From the NCBI RefSeq assembly GCF_016342265.1, contig NZ_JAEIOS010000011.1, positions 248,001-312,000 of the forward strand: DNA of 64,000 bases. The letters run 5' to 3'. A program made the translations under genes and the position numbers. This document shows, in pieces, positions 1 through 8,840 of this stretch. Source of the stretch: Corynebacterium meridianum. Lineage in GTDB: Bacteria > Actinomycetota > Actinomycetes > Mycobacteriales > Mycobacteriaceae. The notes under the pieces are model-generated. The model was not told the DNA's origin. It saw only the letters and a list, made by a program, of their open reading frames with translations, and did no database searches. Within the stretch, counting starts at the first letter, position 1; each line of letters opens with the position of its first letter.

Positions 1-1088
1 TCCTCGGTCACCGCGGTGTCGAGGATCCGGCCCCGGGAATCCGCGATCTCCGGGTAGGACGGTGTCATCGTGTCCATGATGGTGGCGATGAATCGTTCCA
101 TCGTCTCGCCCGTGGCACCGAGCAGCCGCGCGGAACGGATGATCCGGCGCAGCAGACGGCGCAGGATGTAACCGCGTCCCTCGTTGCCCGGGGTGACGCC
201 GTCGAGGATCAGCATCATCGCGGTACGGGAGTGGTCGGCGATGACCCGGAAGCGGATGTCATCGGCGTGCTTCGCCCCGTAGGTCGCGCCCGTCAGCTGC
301 TCCGCGACATCGATCACGGGCCGCAGGAGATCGGTCTCGTAGACGTTCTCGACGCCCTGCAGCAGGCAGGCGACGCGCTCGATGCCGAGGCCGGTGTCGA
401 TGTTCTTCTTCGGCAGCGGGCCGAGGATCTCGAAGTTGTCCTTGCCGATTCCCTCGCCGCGCTCGTTCTGCATGAAGACGAGGTTCCAGATCTCCATGTA
501 GCGGTTGTCGTCGGCCTCCGGGCCACCGTCGGCGCCGTACTCCGGACCGCGGTCGTAGTAGATCTCCGAGCAGGGACCGCAGGGGCCGGGGATTCCCATG
601 GACCAGTAGTTGTCCGCCATGCCGAGCCGCTGGATGCGTTCCTTCGGCAGTCCGATCTTCTTCTCCCAGATGTCCGCCGCCTCATCGTCGTCGAGGTAGA
701 CGGTGACCCACAGGCGGTCGGGATCCATCCCGAAGCCACCGTCCGCGACGGAACCGGTGAGCAGGTTCCACGCGTGAGTGATCGCACCCTCCTTGAAGTA
801 CTGGCCGAAGGAGAAGTTACCCGCCATCTGGAAGAAGGTGTTGTGCCGGGTCGTGATACCGACCTCCTCGATGTCCAGGGTGCGGACGCACTTCTGGATC
901 GAGGTCGCGGTACCGGATGCGAAGGGCGGATTCTGCTGCCCCAGGAAGTACGGCTTGAACGGCACCATCCCCGCGTTGACGAACAGGAGGTTGGGGTCGT
1001 CGAGGATCAACGGGGCGCTGGGCACCTCGACGTGTCCAGCTTTGACGAAGTGCGCGATGAAGCGCTCCCGGATCTCGTGGGTCTGCAC
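1..1088 (-). CDS. alaS: Alanyl-tRNA synthetase, N-terminal part (truncated by window edge)
   Basis: Class II synthetase that charges tRNA-Ala in the cytoplasm. The minus-strand translation begins [14 protein letters not shown] and runs through the classic N-terminal catalytic core ([48 protein letters not shown]) to about residue 362, where the window ends; the editing and C-Ala domains lie outside. The GTG start at 1086-1088 fits the family N-terminus, and a GAGGA-like ribosome site lies about a dozen bases upstream. The next gene in transcription order upstream is rarA, 157 bases away, as in many actinobacteria. Confidence 0.97.
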   Translation of the reverse strand, partial: MQTHEIRERFIAHFVKAGHVEVPSAPLILDDPNLLFVNAGMVPFKPYFLGQQNPPFASGTATSIQKCVRTLDIEEVGITTRHNTFFQMAGNFSFGQYFKEGAITHAWNLLTGSVADGGFGMDPDRLWVTVYLDDDEAADIWEKKIGLPKERIQRLGMADNYWSMGIPGPCGPCSEIYYDRGPEYGADGGPEADDNRYMEIWNLVFMQNERGEGIGKDNFEILGPLPKKNIDTGLGIERVACLLQGVENVYETDLLRPVIDVAEQLTGATYGAKHADDIRFRVIADHSRTAMMLILDGVTPGNEGRGYILRRLLRRIIRSARLLGATGETMERFIATIMDTMTPSYPEIADSRGRILDTAVTE

Positions 1089-1245
1089 GGTTCTAGAGTC
1101 CTCGCTGTCGTGTTTCGGGATCGGTCCCGGACAACCTTACCCGCTCCGTCCACACCTTCCGGCCCCACCCCGGGGTCCGTCCGAAGCCTGCGGATTCACC
1201 TGCGGCCCCGGGACCGGGACGTGCGCGACGGTCAGTGTCGCCGGA

Positions 1246-2604
1246 TCACTTCCGGTTGCCGCGGATGATCCGGCGCAGGCGCCCGACGACGTCCCCGAGC
1301 CGCTGTTCGCCACCATGCCCGGTGGGAAGGTAGTAGCACGCGTCAGCCAACGAATCCGGGAGATACTGCTGATCCAGGATGCCTCGGGGATCATCGTGCG
1401 GATAGCGGTAGCCGACGGCGTTGCCGAGCTTCTTCGCCCCGGCGTAGTGACCGTCCCGTAGATGCGGCGGAACGTGCCCCGATCTGCCTTCCCGCACGTC
1501 GTGCAGTGCCGCGTCGATCGCCGTGATCACGGCGTTGGACTTGGGGGACGTCGCCAGATGGATCGTCGCCTGGGCGAGGGCGAGACGTGCCTCGGGCAGC
1601 CCGATCAGCGCCACCGTCTGTGCAGCGGCGACCGCCATCGGGAGAGCTCCGGGGTCGGCCATCCCGATGTCCTCGGAGGCGAGGATCACCAGGCGCCGGG
1701 CGATGAACCTGGGGTCCTCCCCTGCCTCGATCATCCGGGCGAGGTAGTGGAGCGCGGCATCGACGTCAGAACCACGCACCGACTTGATGAACGCGCTGGT
1801 GACGTCGTAGTGCTGGTCGCCGTCGCGGTCGTAGCGGACGATGGCCCGGTCGACGTTCTCCCGCACCGTCTCGACGATCAGTTCACCGCCGTCGGGCACC
1901 GCCTCCGCGGCGGCCTCCGTGTAGGTCAGTGCCCGGCGGGCGTCACCGCCGGCGAGCGCGACCAGCTGGTCGACGGCCTCGTCGGTGGCTGTGACGCGCC
2001 CACCGAGACCACGCTCGTCGACGAGCGCCCGCCGGACCACCGTCGCGACATCGTCGTCGCCCAGGGGATGCAGCTGGAGGATGAGTGACCGGGACAGCAG
2101 TGGCGCAACGACCGAGAAGGACGGGTTCTCCGTCGTCGCCGCGACCAACAGGACGATCCGGTTCTCGACGGCACCGAGAAGTGCATCCTGCTGGGTCTTC
2201 GAGAATCTGTGCACCTCGTCTATGAACAGCACAGTCGGGCGCCCGTCGATGAGGTCCCGGCGGGCACGGTCGATGACGGTACGGACCTCCTTGACACCCG
2301 CGTTGAGCGCCGACAACCCGACGAAGCGGCGTTCCGTTTCGGCGCTCACGAGAGATGCGATCGTGGTCTTGCCGGTACCCGGTGGCCCGTAGAGGATGAC
2401 CGACGCGGCCCCGGAACCGTCGACGAGTCGGCGCAGTGGTTTGCCGGGGCCGAGTATGTGTTCCTGCCCGACGACCTCATCGAGTGATCTGGGGCGCATC
2501 CTCGCGGCGAGCGGCGCGTGATCCCCGGGGTGGAAGTAGCCGGTACCGTTGTCGCCGTCACCGCCGTCATCGTCTCCGCCGGGAAACAGCGTGGCCTGTG
2601 CCAT
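1246..2604 (-). CDS. rarA: RarA/MgsA-type AAA+ ATPase (replication-associated recombination protein A)
   Basis: 452-aa clamp-loader-like AAA+ ATPase acting at stalled replication forks and on single-strand DNA ends. Visible features: a [17 protein letters not shown] box (about 31-47), Walker A GPPGTGKT at 73-80, Walker B/DEVH at 129-132, sensor AATTENPSF, and the C-terminal tetramerisation region ([21 protein letters not shown] pattern). A short acidic Gly/Asp-rich segment follows the N-terminal MAQATLFPG, which resembles a beta-clamp-binding tail (inference). It lies between alaS and a phosphotransferase-fold gene, same strand. Length is normal for the family. Confidence 0.95.
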   Translation of the reverse strand: MAQATLFPGGDDDGGDGDNGTGYFHPGDHAPLAARMRPRSLDEVVGQEHILGPGKPLRRLVDGSGAASVILYGPPGTGKTTIASLVSAETERRFVGLSALNAGVKEVRTVIDRARRDLIDGRPTVLFIDEVHRFSKTQQDALLGAVENRIVLLVAATTENPSFSVVAPLLSRSLILQLHPLGDDDVATVVRRALVDERGLGGRVTATDEAVDQLVALAGGDARRALTYTEAAAEAVPDGGELIVETVRENVDRAIVRYDRDGDQHYDVTSAFIKSVRGSDVDAALHYLARMIEAGEDPRFIARRLVILASEDIGMADPGALPMAVAAAQTVALIGLPEARLALAQATIHLATSPKSNAVITAIDAALHDVREGRSGHVPPHLRDGHYAGAKKLGNAVGYRYPHDDPRGILDQQYLPDSLADACYYLPTGHGGEQRLGDVVGRLRRIIRGNRK

Positions 2605-2634
2605 GGAGGGTGAGTCTTCCTTACTTTTCGAATG

Positions 2635-2671
2635 AGCCGACGGACCGCCCCTCGGGGTCGGTCCGTCGGCT
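2635..2671 (-). terminator. Strong hairpin after the phosphotransferase gene
   Basis: A 13-bp perfect stem (2635-2647 with 2659-2671) encloses a loop that can itself pair CCCC with GGGG. It starts 10 bases after the stop codon of the phosphotransferase gene and ends about 30 bases before rarA. The tail has only scattered U residues, so it is a GC-rich actinobacterial-style terminator rather than a canonical U-tract one. It probably separates rarA from upstream transcription. Confidence 0.7.
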
Positions 2672-2680
2672 GGGACTGCG

Positions 2681-3940
2681 TCAGCTCCGGTTCAGTGCAT
2701 CCAGTCGTTCGACCACTGCCGCAGCGAAACGGTGGACATCCGGGAATCGGGGATCCTGCCCACGTTCAGCGTAGTGGGCCAGGGCAGTGAACGTCTCGTG
2801 GAGATCATCGCGGGCCAGTCCGCTGTTCTCCGAGATGTCACCCAGGACGTCGGCCAGGACGTCATAGCCGTCATCGATCCCCGCGGCGTCCGCGGTTGCC
2901 GCGGCCTCCACCTCGGGGCCCGGGACATCGACGTCCCGGGCCTCGGCCCGTCCACCGTACTCGCTGATCACCTGGTTCATCGAGCCGTAGTAGAGGTAGC
3001 AGACGCTCGACATCGCCCACCCGACCATCGCCGTGACGATCCTGGCCTGCAGGCGGGCCTCGTTGGTAACGTTGGGCCAGATCTCCCGGACCTCTTCTAC
3101 CCACGACTCCGTGAGCGCGTCCACCTCGTCATCGGTGATAGGGCGGGTGAAGAGGAACTGCGGGAATCCGGCGATGACGCAGGCGATGTCGAAGGTCGCG
3201 TCGCGGTACCCGGCCCACTCGTAGTCGAGGAACTGGGTGCGGTCCGCGAGGATGATGTTGTCCGGAGACAGATCGAACGGGGTGAACGCGCGGTGTCTTC
3301 CGCTGACCAGCCGCCGCTTCGCGTCGGATGCGAAATATCGCACGGTCGTCGGAATATCGATTCCCGCGGCTTCAAGGAGCTCCAGGCCCCGGTCGATCGA
3401 GGCGGGGATGCCCCGCTCCCGGGCGTACTGGAGTTCCTCCGTATCGGGGTAGGCACGTAACATCCGTTTCAGGAGGATATCGAAGCCGGCCTCACGGTCC
3501 GCGGTACCGGCGTGCATCCTGCCGATGGCGCGTCCCAGATTCCGGATCAGCGGCAGTCGTTTGTCCCCCTCGGCGTCGGCCAACAGGTCGGCGTAGGTCT
3601 GTCCATCCCCGGAATCGCTGATGACCAGGATCCTGCGGTCGATGTCGTACGCGAGCAGCACCGGGCCCGGACGGACGTCCGCGGGCAGGGACGTGGTGAA
3701 TTGATAGGACACGACCTCGCGGATCAGAGCCGCATCGTCGATTCTCTCCCCTGTCGGGGGCGTGTACTTGAGGACGACCGACCGCTGCTGGAGGAACGGC
3801 GATACAGCGACACGGGCACGGAGCACCACCGCGTTCCCGGATCCGCCGAGCGATTCAACGTCCCCGAGTTTCTGGCTTCCTCCGAAACGTTCGGACAACA
3901 GCTCCTGGGCAACCTCGACGATCTCTTCGGTCGCGAGCAT
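2681..3940 (-). CDS. APH/choline-kinase-fold phosphotransferase family protein
   Basis: About 419 aa, related to aminoglycoside phosphotransferase-type small-molecule kinases; substrate unknown. Seen: an ATP-binding N-lobe with [11 protein letters not shown], a catalytic-loop region [14 protein letters not shown] that keeps the Asp and Asn but lacks the usual His of the HxD motif, and the metal-binding [15 protein letters not shown]. The start was set at 3940 ([10 protein letters not shown]) because AAGGAG lies 6 nt before it; that RBS overlaps the first codons of a longer reading starting at 3955. It sits alone between aspS and rarA, bounded by hairpins, so it is probably a single-gene transcript. 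Resistance should not be assumed from the fold name. Confidence 0.8.
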   Translation of the reverse strand: MLATEEIVEVAQELLSERFGGSQKLGDVESLGGSGNAVVLRARVAVSPFLQQRSVVLKYTPPTGERIDDAALIREVVSYQFTTSLPADVRPGPVLLAYDIDRRILVISDSGDGQTYADLLADAEGDKRLPLIRNLGRAIGRMHAGTADREAGFDILLKRMLRAYPDTEELQYARERGIPASIDRGLELLEAAGIDIPTTVRYFASDAKRRLVSGRHRAFTPFDLSPDNIILADRTQFLDYEWAGYRDATFDIACVIAGFPQFLFTRPITDDEVDALTESWVEEVREIWPNVTNEARLQARIVTAMVGWAMSSVCYLYYGSMNQVISEYGGRAEARDVDVPGPEVEAAATADAAGIDDGYDVLADVLGDISENSGLARDDLHETFTALAHYAERGQDPRFPDVHRFAAAVVERLDALNRS

Positions 3941-4247
3941 GGAAAACTCCTTCATGGTTCATTCGCCGGGCAACCGGCGTGGCGAGAACGTGCGCGCACG
4001 CGTCGTAACGCCCTCGTTACTCCCCCTCACTGTATCCCGTGGGAGGAATCTCCGTGGTTCATCCACCGCGCCGGTGGGGCGGGACAAGAGGCGCACGACC
4101 CCCTGAAACTTCACCTGAACTGCCGAGATACCGGTGGGTTCCCGGACGGTGTGATTCGGGTCCGGCGTAGAACACAGCGGCCGGGGGTGGGTACATTGCG
4201 GCCGCCCGGTCAGAAAATGCCGGCGCAATGCCCGAATGAGCGCCCCG
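3941..4247. other. Intergenic region between aspS and the phosphotransferase gene
   Basis: No convincing gene. On the minus strand a TACAGT hexamer (4029-4034) about 90 bases upstream of the phosphotransferase start is the best -10 candidate, without a clear -35. Short reading frames here have no ribosome site or recognisable composition. Confidence 0.4.
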
Positions 4248-4281
4248 GTTCCACCCGCCGGTCCAATCGGCGGGTGGGAAC
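4248..4281 (-). terminator. Hairpin downstream of aspS
   Basis: Inverted repeat of about 13 bp, with one extra G in the 4268-4281 arm, separated by a 7-base loop, 15 bases past the aspS stop codon. No U-tract follows on the minus strand. Likely aspS terminator or 3'-end stabiliser. Confidence 0.55.
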
Positions 4282-4295
4282 ATCACGCAGCCAGG

Positions 4296-6080
<1,785 letters not shown>

Positions 6081-6257
6081 GTGTCTGGTGTCCTTCCACT
6101 AGGTAACAGAGATATTCGGATCGACCTGCGAGTCTACCCCCAACGCCCGGGAGGCGGCCGCGGCGGGCCGGTATTCCCCGACGCGTACCGGTTCCCCCTG
6201 GGAACCACCCGGATGACGGCATGCGGTCGATGCTGCTCCGGGACCGCACGTGTGTGG

Positions 6258-6263
6258 CATGAT
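6258..6263 (+). promoter_or_regulatory. -10 box (CATGAT) for a leaderless start
   Basis: CATGAT ends 6 nt before the ATG at 6270 and there is no Shine-Dalgarno sequence, so the transcript probably begins at or next to the start codon. This supports choosing 6270 over the open frame that continues upstream. Confidence 0.45.
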
Positions 6264-6269
6264 CGTCGC

Positions 6270-7157
6270 ATGACCTTTCGTGATGATGTGGACCTGAGTT
6301 CATCCCGCGCCCGACGATCCGGCGGCGGGATGAAGCTCGCCGCAGGCGGCGGTATCGGCACCATAATCGTGGCCGTGGCGTTCTTTCTTCTCGGTGGTGA
6401 CCCCGCGGAGCTCAACGAGGTTCTGAACCAGCAGCAGGCACAGGGTCCCCGCGACAACTCCGCCGGTGGCGACACCCTGGAGCACTGCCGCACCGGTGCC
6501 GACGCGAACAGGTACGCCGACTGCCGGGTGTCCGCCACCGCACAGTCGCTCGATGCGGTGTGGGCCGCCAACCTTCCGGAACAAGCCGGAATCGAGTACT
6601 CGCAACCGGGCCTCGTCATCTTCGACAACTCGACCCGGTCCGGATGCGGCATGGCGTCCGCAGCGACGGGACCCTTCTACTGCCCGGTGGACCAGACCGC
6701 CTACTTCGACGTGAGTTTCTTCGACCAGATCGTCCAGTTGGGAGGCGAGAACGCCCCGCTCGCACAGGAGTACATCGTCGCCCACGAGTTCGGACACCAC
6801 CTGCAGAACCTGGAGGGAACGCTCGGCCTGAGCGACTACAAGAATCCGGGCGCCGACTCCAACGCGGTGAAGATCGAACTCCAGGCCGACTGCTACGCCG
6901 GGGTCTGGGCGCACTACGCCGATGACGGCGAGGGGGCCTTCCTCGACCCCATCACGGATGAGCAGGTCCGGGACGCGGTGCAGACCGCACGGGCAGTGGG
7001 CGACGACAACATCCAGAAACGCAGCCAGGGCGAGGTCCGACCGGACGCATTCACCCACGGGTCGTCCGAACAGCGCGAACGTGCCTTCCTCGCCGGCTAC
7101 CGTTCAGGTTCGATGAGTTCCTGCGACACCCTGGACCGCGGCGGGTACCGGATGTAG
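6270..7157 (+). CDS. Neutral zinc metallopeptidase (YpfJ/KPN_02809 family), membrane anchored
   Basis: 295-aa protein with a short cytoplasmic N-terminus, one membrane segment (about 24-43), and an extracytoplasmic domain carrying the zinc motif HEFGHH (172-177), followed downstream by a conserved ELQADCYAGVW helix that supplies the third ligand. Family members are predicted proteases of unknown substrate, found next to aspS in many actinobacteria. The upstream frame from 6066 overlaps aspS and lacks homologous composition, so it was excluded. Several Cys residues in the exported part (HCRTGAD, DCRVS, SGCGM) could form disulfides. Confidence 0.88.
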   Translation: MTFRDDVDLSSSRARRSGGGMKLAAGGGIGTIIVAVAFFLLGGDPAELNEVLNQQQAQGPRDNSAGGDTLEHCRTGADANRYADCRVSATAQSLDAVWAANLPEQAGIEYSQPGLVIFDNSTRSGCGMASAATGPFYCPVDQTAYFDVSFFDQIVQLGGENAPLAQEYIVAHEFGHHLQNLEGTLGLSDYKNPGADSNAVKIELQADCYAGVWAHYADDGEGAFLDPITDEQVRDAVQTARAVGDDNIQKRSQGEVRPDAFTHGSSEQRERAFLAGYRSGSMSSCDTLDRGGYRM

Positions 7158-7187
7158 GTCCGGCACCTGCACCCGGCCTACACCATG

Positions 7188-7216
7188 TTGACCATAGAAG
7201 GTCTCCTACCTAGAGT
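7188..7216 (+). promoter_or_regulatory. Promoter of the arsenic genes with an overlapping palindrome
   Basis: TTGACC (7188-7193), 17-nt spacer, TAGAGT (7211-7216): the best sigma-A-type promoter in this part of the window. A GACC-N6-GGTC inverted repeat (7190-7203) straddles the -35, and a CTAG-N6-CTAG repeat covers the -10 region. Either could be an operator for an ArsR-type repressor encoded elsewhere; no arsR is adjacent. Confidence 0.6.
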
Positions 7217-7259
7217 TGTCTAGCGGCCAGCTCACCGAACAGACAGGTTCCGTCACGCA

Positions 7260-8363
7260 ATGAGCACCTCCCCGAGCACCCCCGTTCCCGCGCGATTGAG
7301 TTTCCTCGACCGATGGCTGCCGGTGTGGATCATCGCCGCCATGGTCCTCGGAATCCTCCTCGGCCGGTTCATCCCGTCACTCGGGAGACTCCTCGATTCC
7401 TGGACCGTGGGTGGAATCTCCGTCCCCATCGCGCTCGGCCTGCTGGTGATGATGTACCCGCCGTTGGCGAAGGTTCGCTACGACAAGACCGGGAAGATCG
7501 CCACTGACCGACGACTGATGTCCATCACCGTCGCCCTGAACTGGATTCTCGGCCCGGCGCTGATGTTCGCCCTGGCGTGGCTGCTGCTCCCCGACCTGCC
7601 CGAGTACCGGACCGGCCTCGTGATCATCGGCCTGGCCCGGTGCATAGCCATGGTCCTGATCTGGAACGACCTCGCGTGTGGCGACCGCGAGACCGCCGCC
7701 GTGCTGGTAGCCATCAACTCGGTCTTCCAGGTCGTGATGTTCTCGGTGCTCGGCTGGTTCTACCTCCAGGTACTCCCCTCCTGGCTCGGCCTCGAGACGA
7801 CCAGCGCCGAGTTCTCGTTCACCGCGATCCTCGTCTCCGTCCTCGTGTTCCTCGGGATCCCCCTGCTGGCAGGCTTTCTGTCCCGCGTCCTCGGCGAGAG
7901 GATCCGGTCCCGCCGGTGGTACGAGACGAGGTTCCTCCCCAGGATCTCCCCGCTGGCCCTCGGCGGCCTGCTCTACACCATCGTCGTGCTGTTCAGCCTG
8001 CAGGGCGGGCAGCTCACGGCGAACCCGTGGGCGGTCGCCCGGATCGCGGTGCCCCTCGTCCTCTACTTCTTCATCATGTTCGTCCTCGCCACGGTCGTGT
8101 CCCGGGCCGTGGGCTTCGGCTACGCCACCTCCACGACGATCGCATTCACGGCCGCGGGCAACAACTTCGAACTGGCCATCGCCGTGTCGATCGGTACCTT
8201 CGGTGCGATGTCAGGACAGGCACTGGCGGGAACGATCGGCCCTCTCATCGAGGTCCCCGTTCTCCTGGCGCTGGTCTACGTGGCGATGTGGTGGGCACCA
8301 CGCCTCTTCCCCGGCGACCCTACTTCGCCGTCCGAGAGCACCGTCCACGCGCGGGTCCGCTGA
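7260..8363 (+). CDS. arsB: ACR3-family arsenite efflux permease
   Basis: 367 aa with about ten hydrophobic segments. The sequence RFLDRWLPVWIIAAM near the N-terminus, the TM4 region LIIIGLARCIAMV-like (GLARCIAMVLIWN) holding the conserved Cys, and AAGNNFELAIAVSIG late in the protein are hallmarks of the Acr3/BASS fold. It exports arsenite, coupled to proton movement, across the cytoplasmic membrane. The arsenate reductase gene follows 27 nt downstream, so the two form an arsenate-detoxification unit: reduction, then extrusion. The Acr3 nomenclature is equally suitable. Confidence 0.95.
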   Translation: MSTSPSTPVPARLSFLDRWLPVWIIAAMVLGILLGRFIPSLGRLLDSWTVGGISVPIALGLLVMMYPPLAKVRYDKTGKIATDRRLMSITVALNWILGPALMFALAWLLLPDLPEYRTGLVIIGLARCIAMVLIWNDLACGDRETAAVLVAINSVFQVVMFSVLGWFYLQVLPSWLGLETTSAEFSFTAILVSVLVFLGIPLLAGFLSRVLGERIRSRRWYETRFLPRISPLALGGLLYTIVVLFSLQGGQLTANPWAVARIAVPLVLYFFIMFVLATVVSRAVGFGYATSTTIAFTAAGNNFELAIAVSIGTFGAMSGQALAGTIGPLIEVPVLLALVYVAMWWAPRLFPGDPTSPSESTVHARVR

Positions 8364-8390
8364 CACATGCACACACCGGAGGTTCACCCG

Positions 8391-8840
8391 ATGCCCGGAC
8401 GTCGTCCACTGGTCCTGTTCATCTGCACCCGGAACGCCGGAAAGTCCCAGATGGCCGAGGCGATCACCCGGCTCTACGCCGGGGACCGGGTTGAGGTCCA
8501 CTCGGCCGGCACGATGCCGAAGGGGTCCATCAACCGGACGTCGGCGGCGACGGTCGCCAAGATCGGCGCATCCATGGAGGGGGCGGTCTCGAAAGGTATC
8601 GACCCCGGCATGCTCCGGCGGGCCGACCGCGTAGTCGTGCTCGGTACCGAGGCCAACGTGGATGCTGTGCCCGGTATGCGGAGCGAACCCGAGATCTGGG
8701 TGACCGACGAACCTTCGCACCGGGGCATCGAGGGAATGGAACGCATGCGGCTGGTCCGCGACGATATAGCGGCACGGGTACGCGCACTCCTCCGGGATCT
8801 CGGCGTCCGGCCAGCGGACACCGGCTCCCCGGTGAACTAG
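8391..8840 (+). CDS. arsC: Arsenate reductase, low-molecular-weight phosphatase fold (mycothiol/mycoredoxin type likely)
   Basis: 149 aa. P-loop C12-TRNAG-K18-S19 near the N-terminus, and a DEPSHRG loop bearing the general-acid Asp near residue 105. The P-loop has Lys where classical phosphotyrosine phosphatases have Arg, as I recall for corynebacterial arsenate reductases that use mycothiol plus mycoredoxin. The start at 8391 was chosen because GGAGG at 8378-8382 is correctly spaced; an ATG at 8367 has no such site. Its TAG stop shares bases with the stop of the convergent helicase gene within one CTAG. Confidence 0.9.
   Translation: MPGRRPLVLFICTRNAGKSQMAEAITRLYAGDRVEVHSAGTMPKGSINRTSAATVAKIGASMEGAVSKGIDPGMLRRADRVVVLGTEANVDAVPGMRSEPEIWVTDEPSHRGIEGMERMRLVRDDIAARVRALLRDLGVRPADTGSPVN

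Noticed and set aside
2681..3940. Aminoglycoside resistance gene
   Set aside because: Only the kinase fold is visible, the catalytic His is missing, and the neighbours are housekeeping genes.
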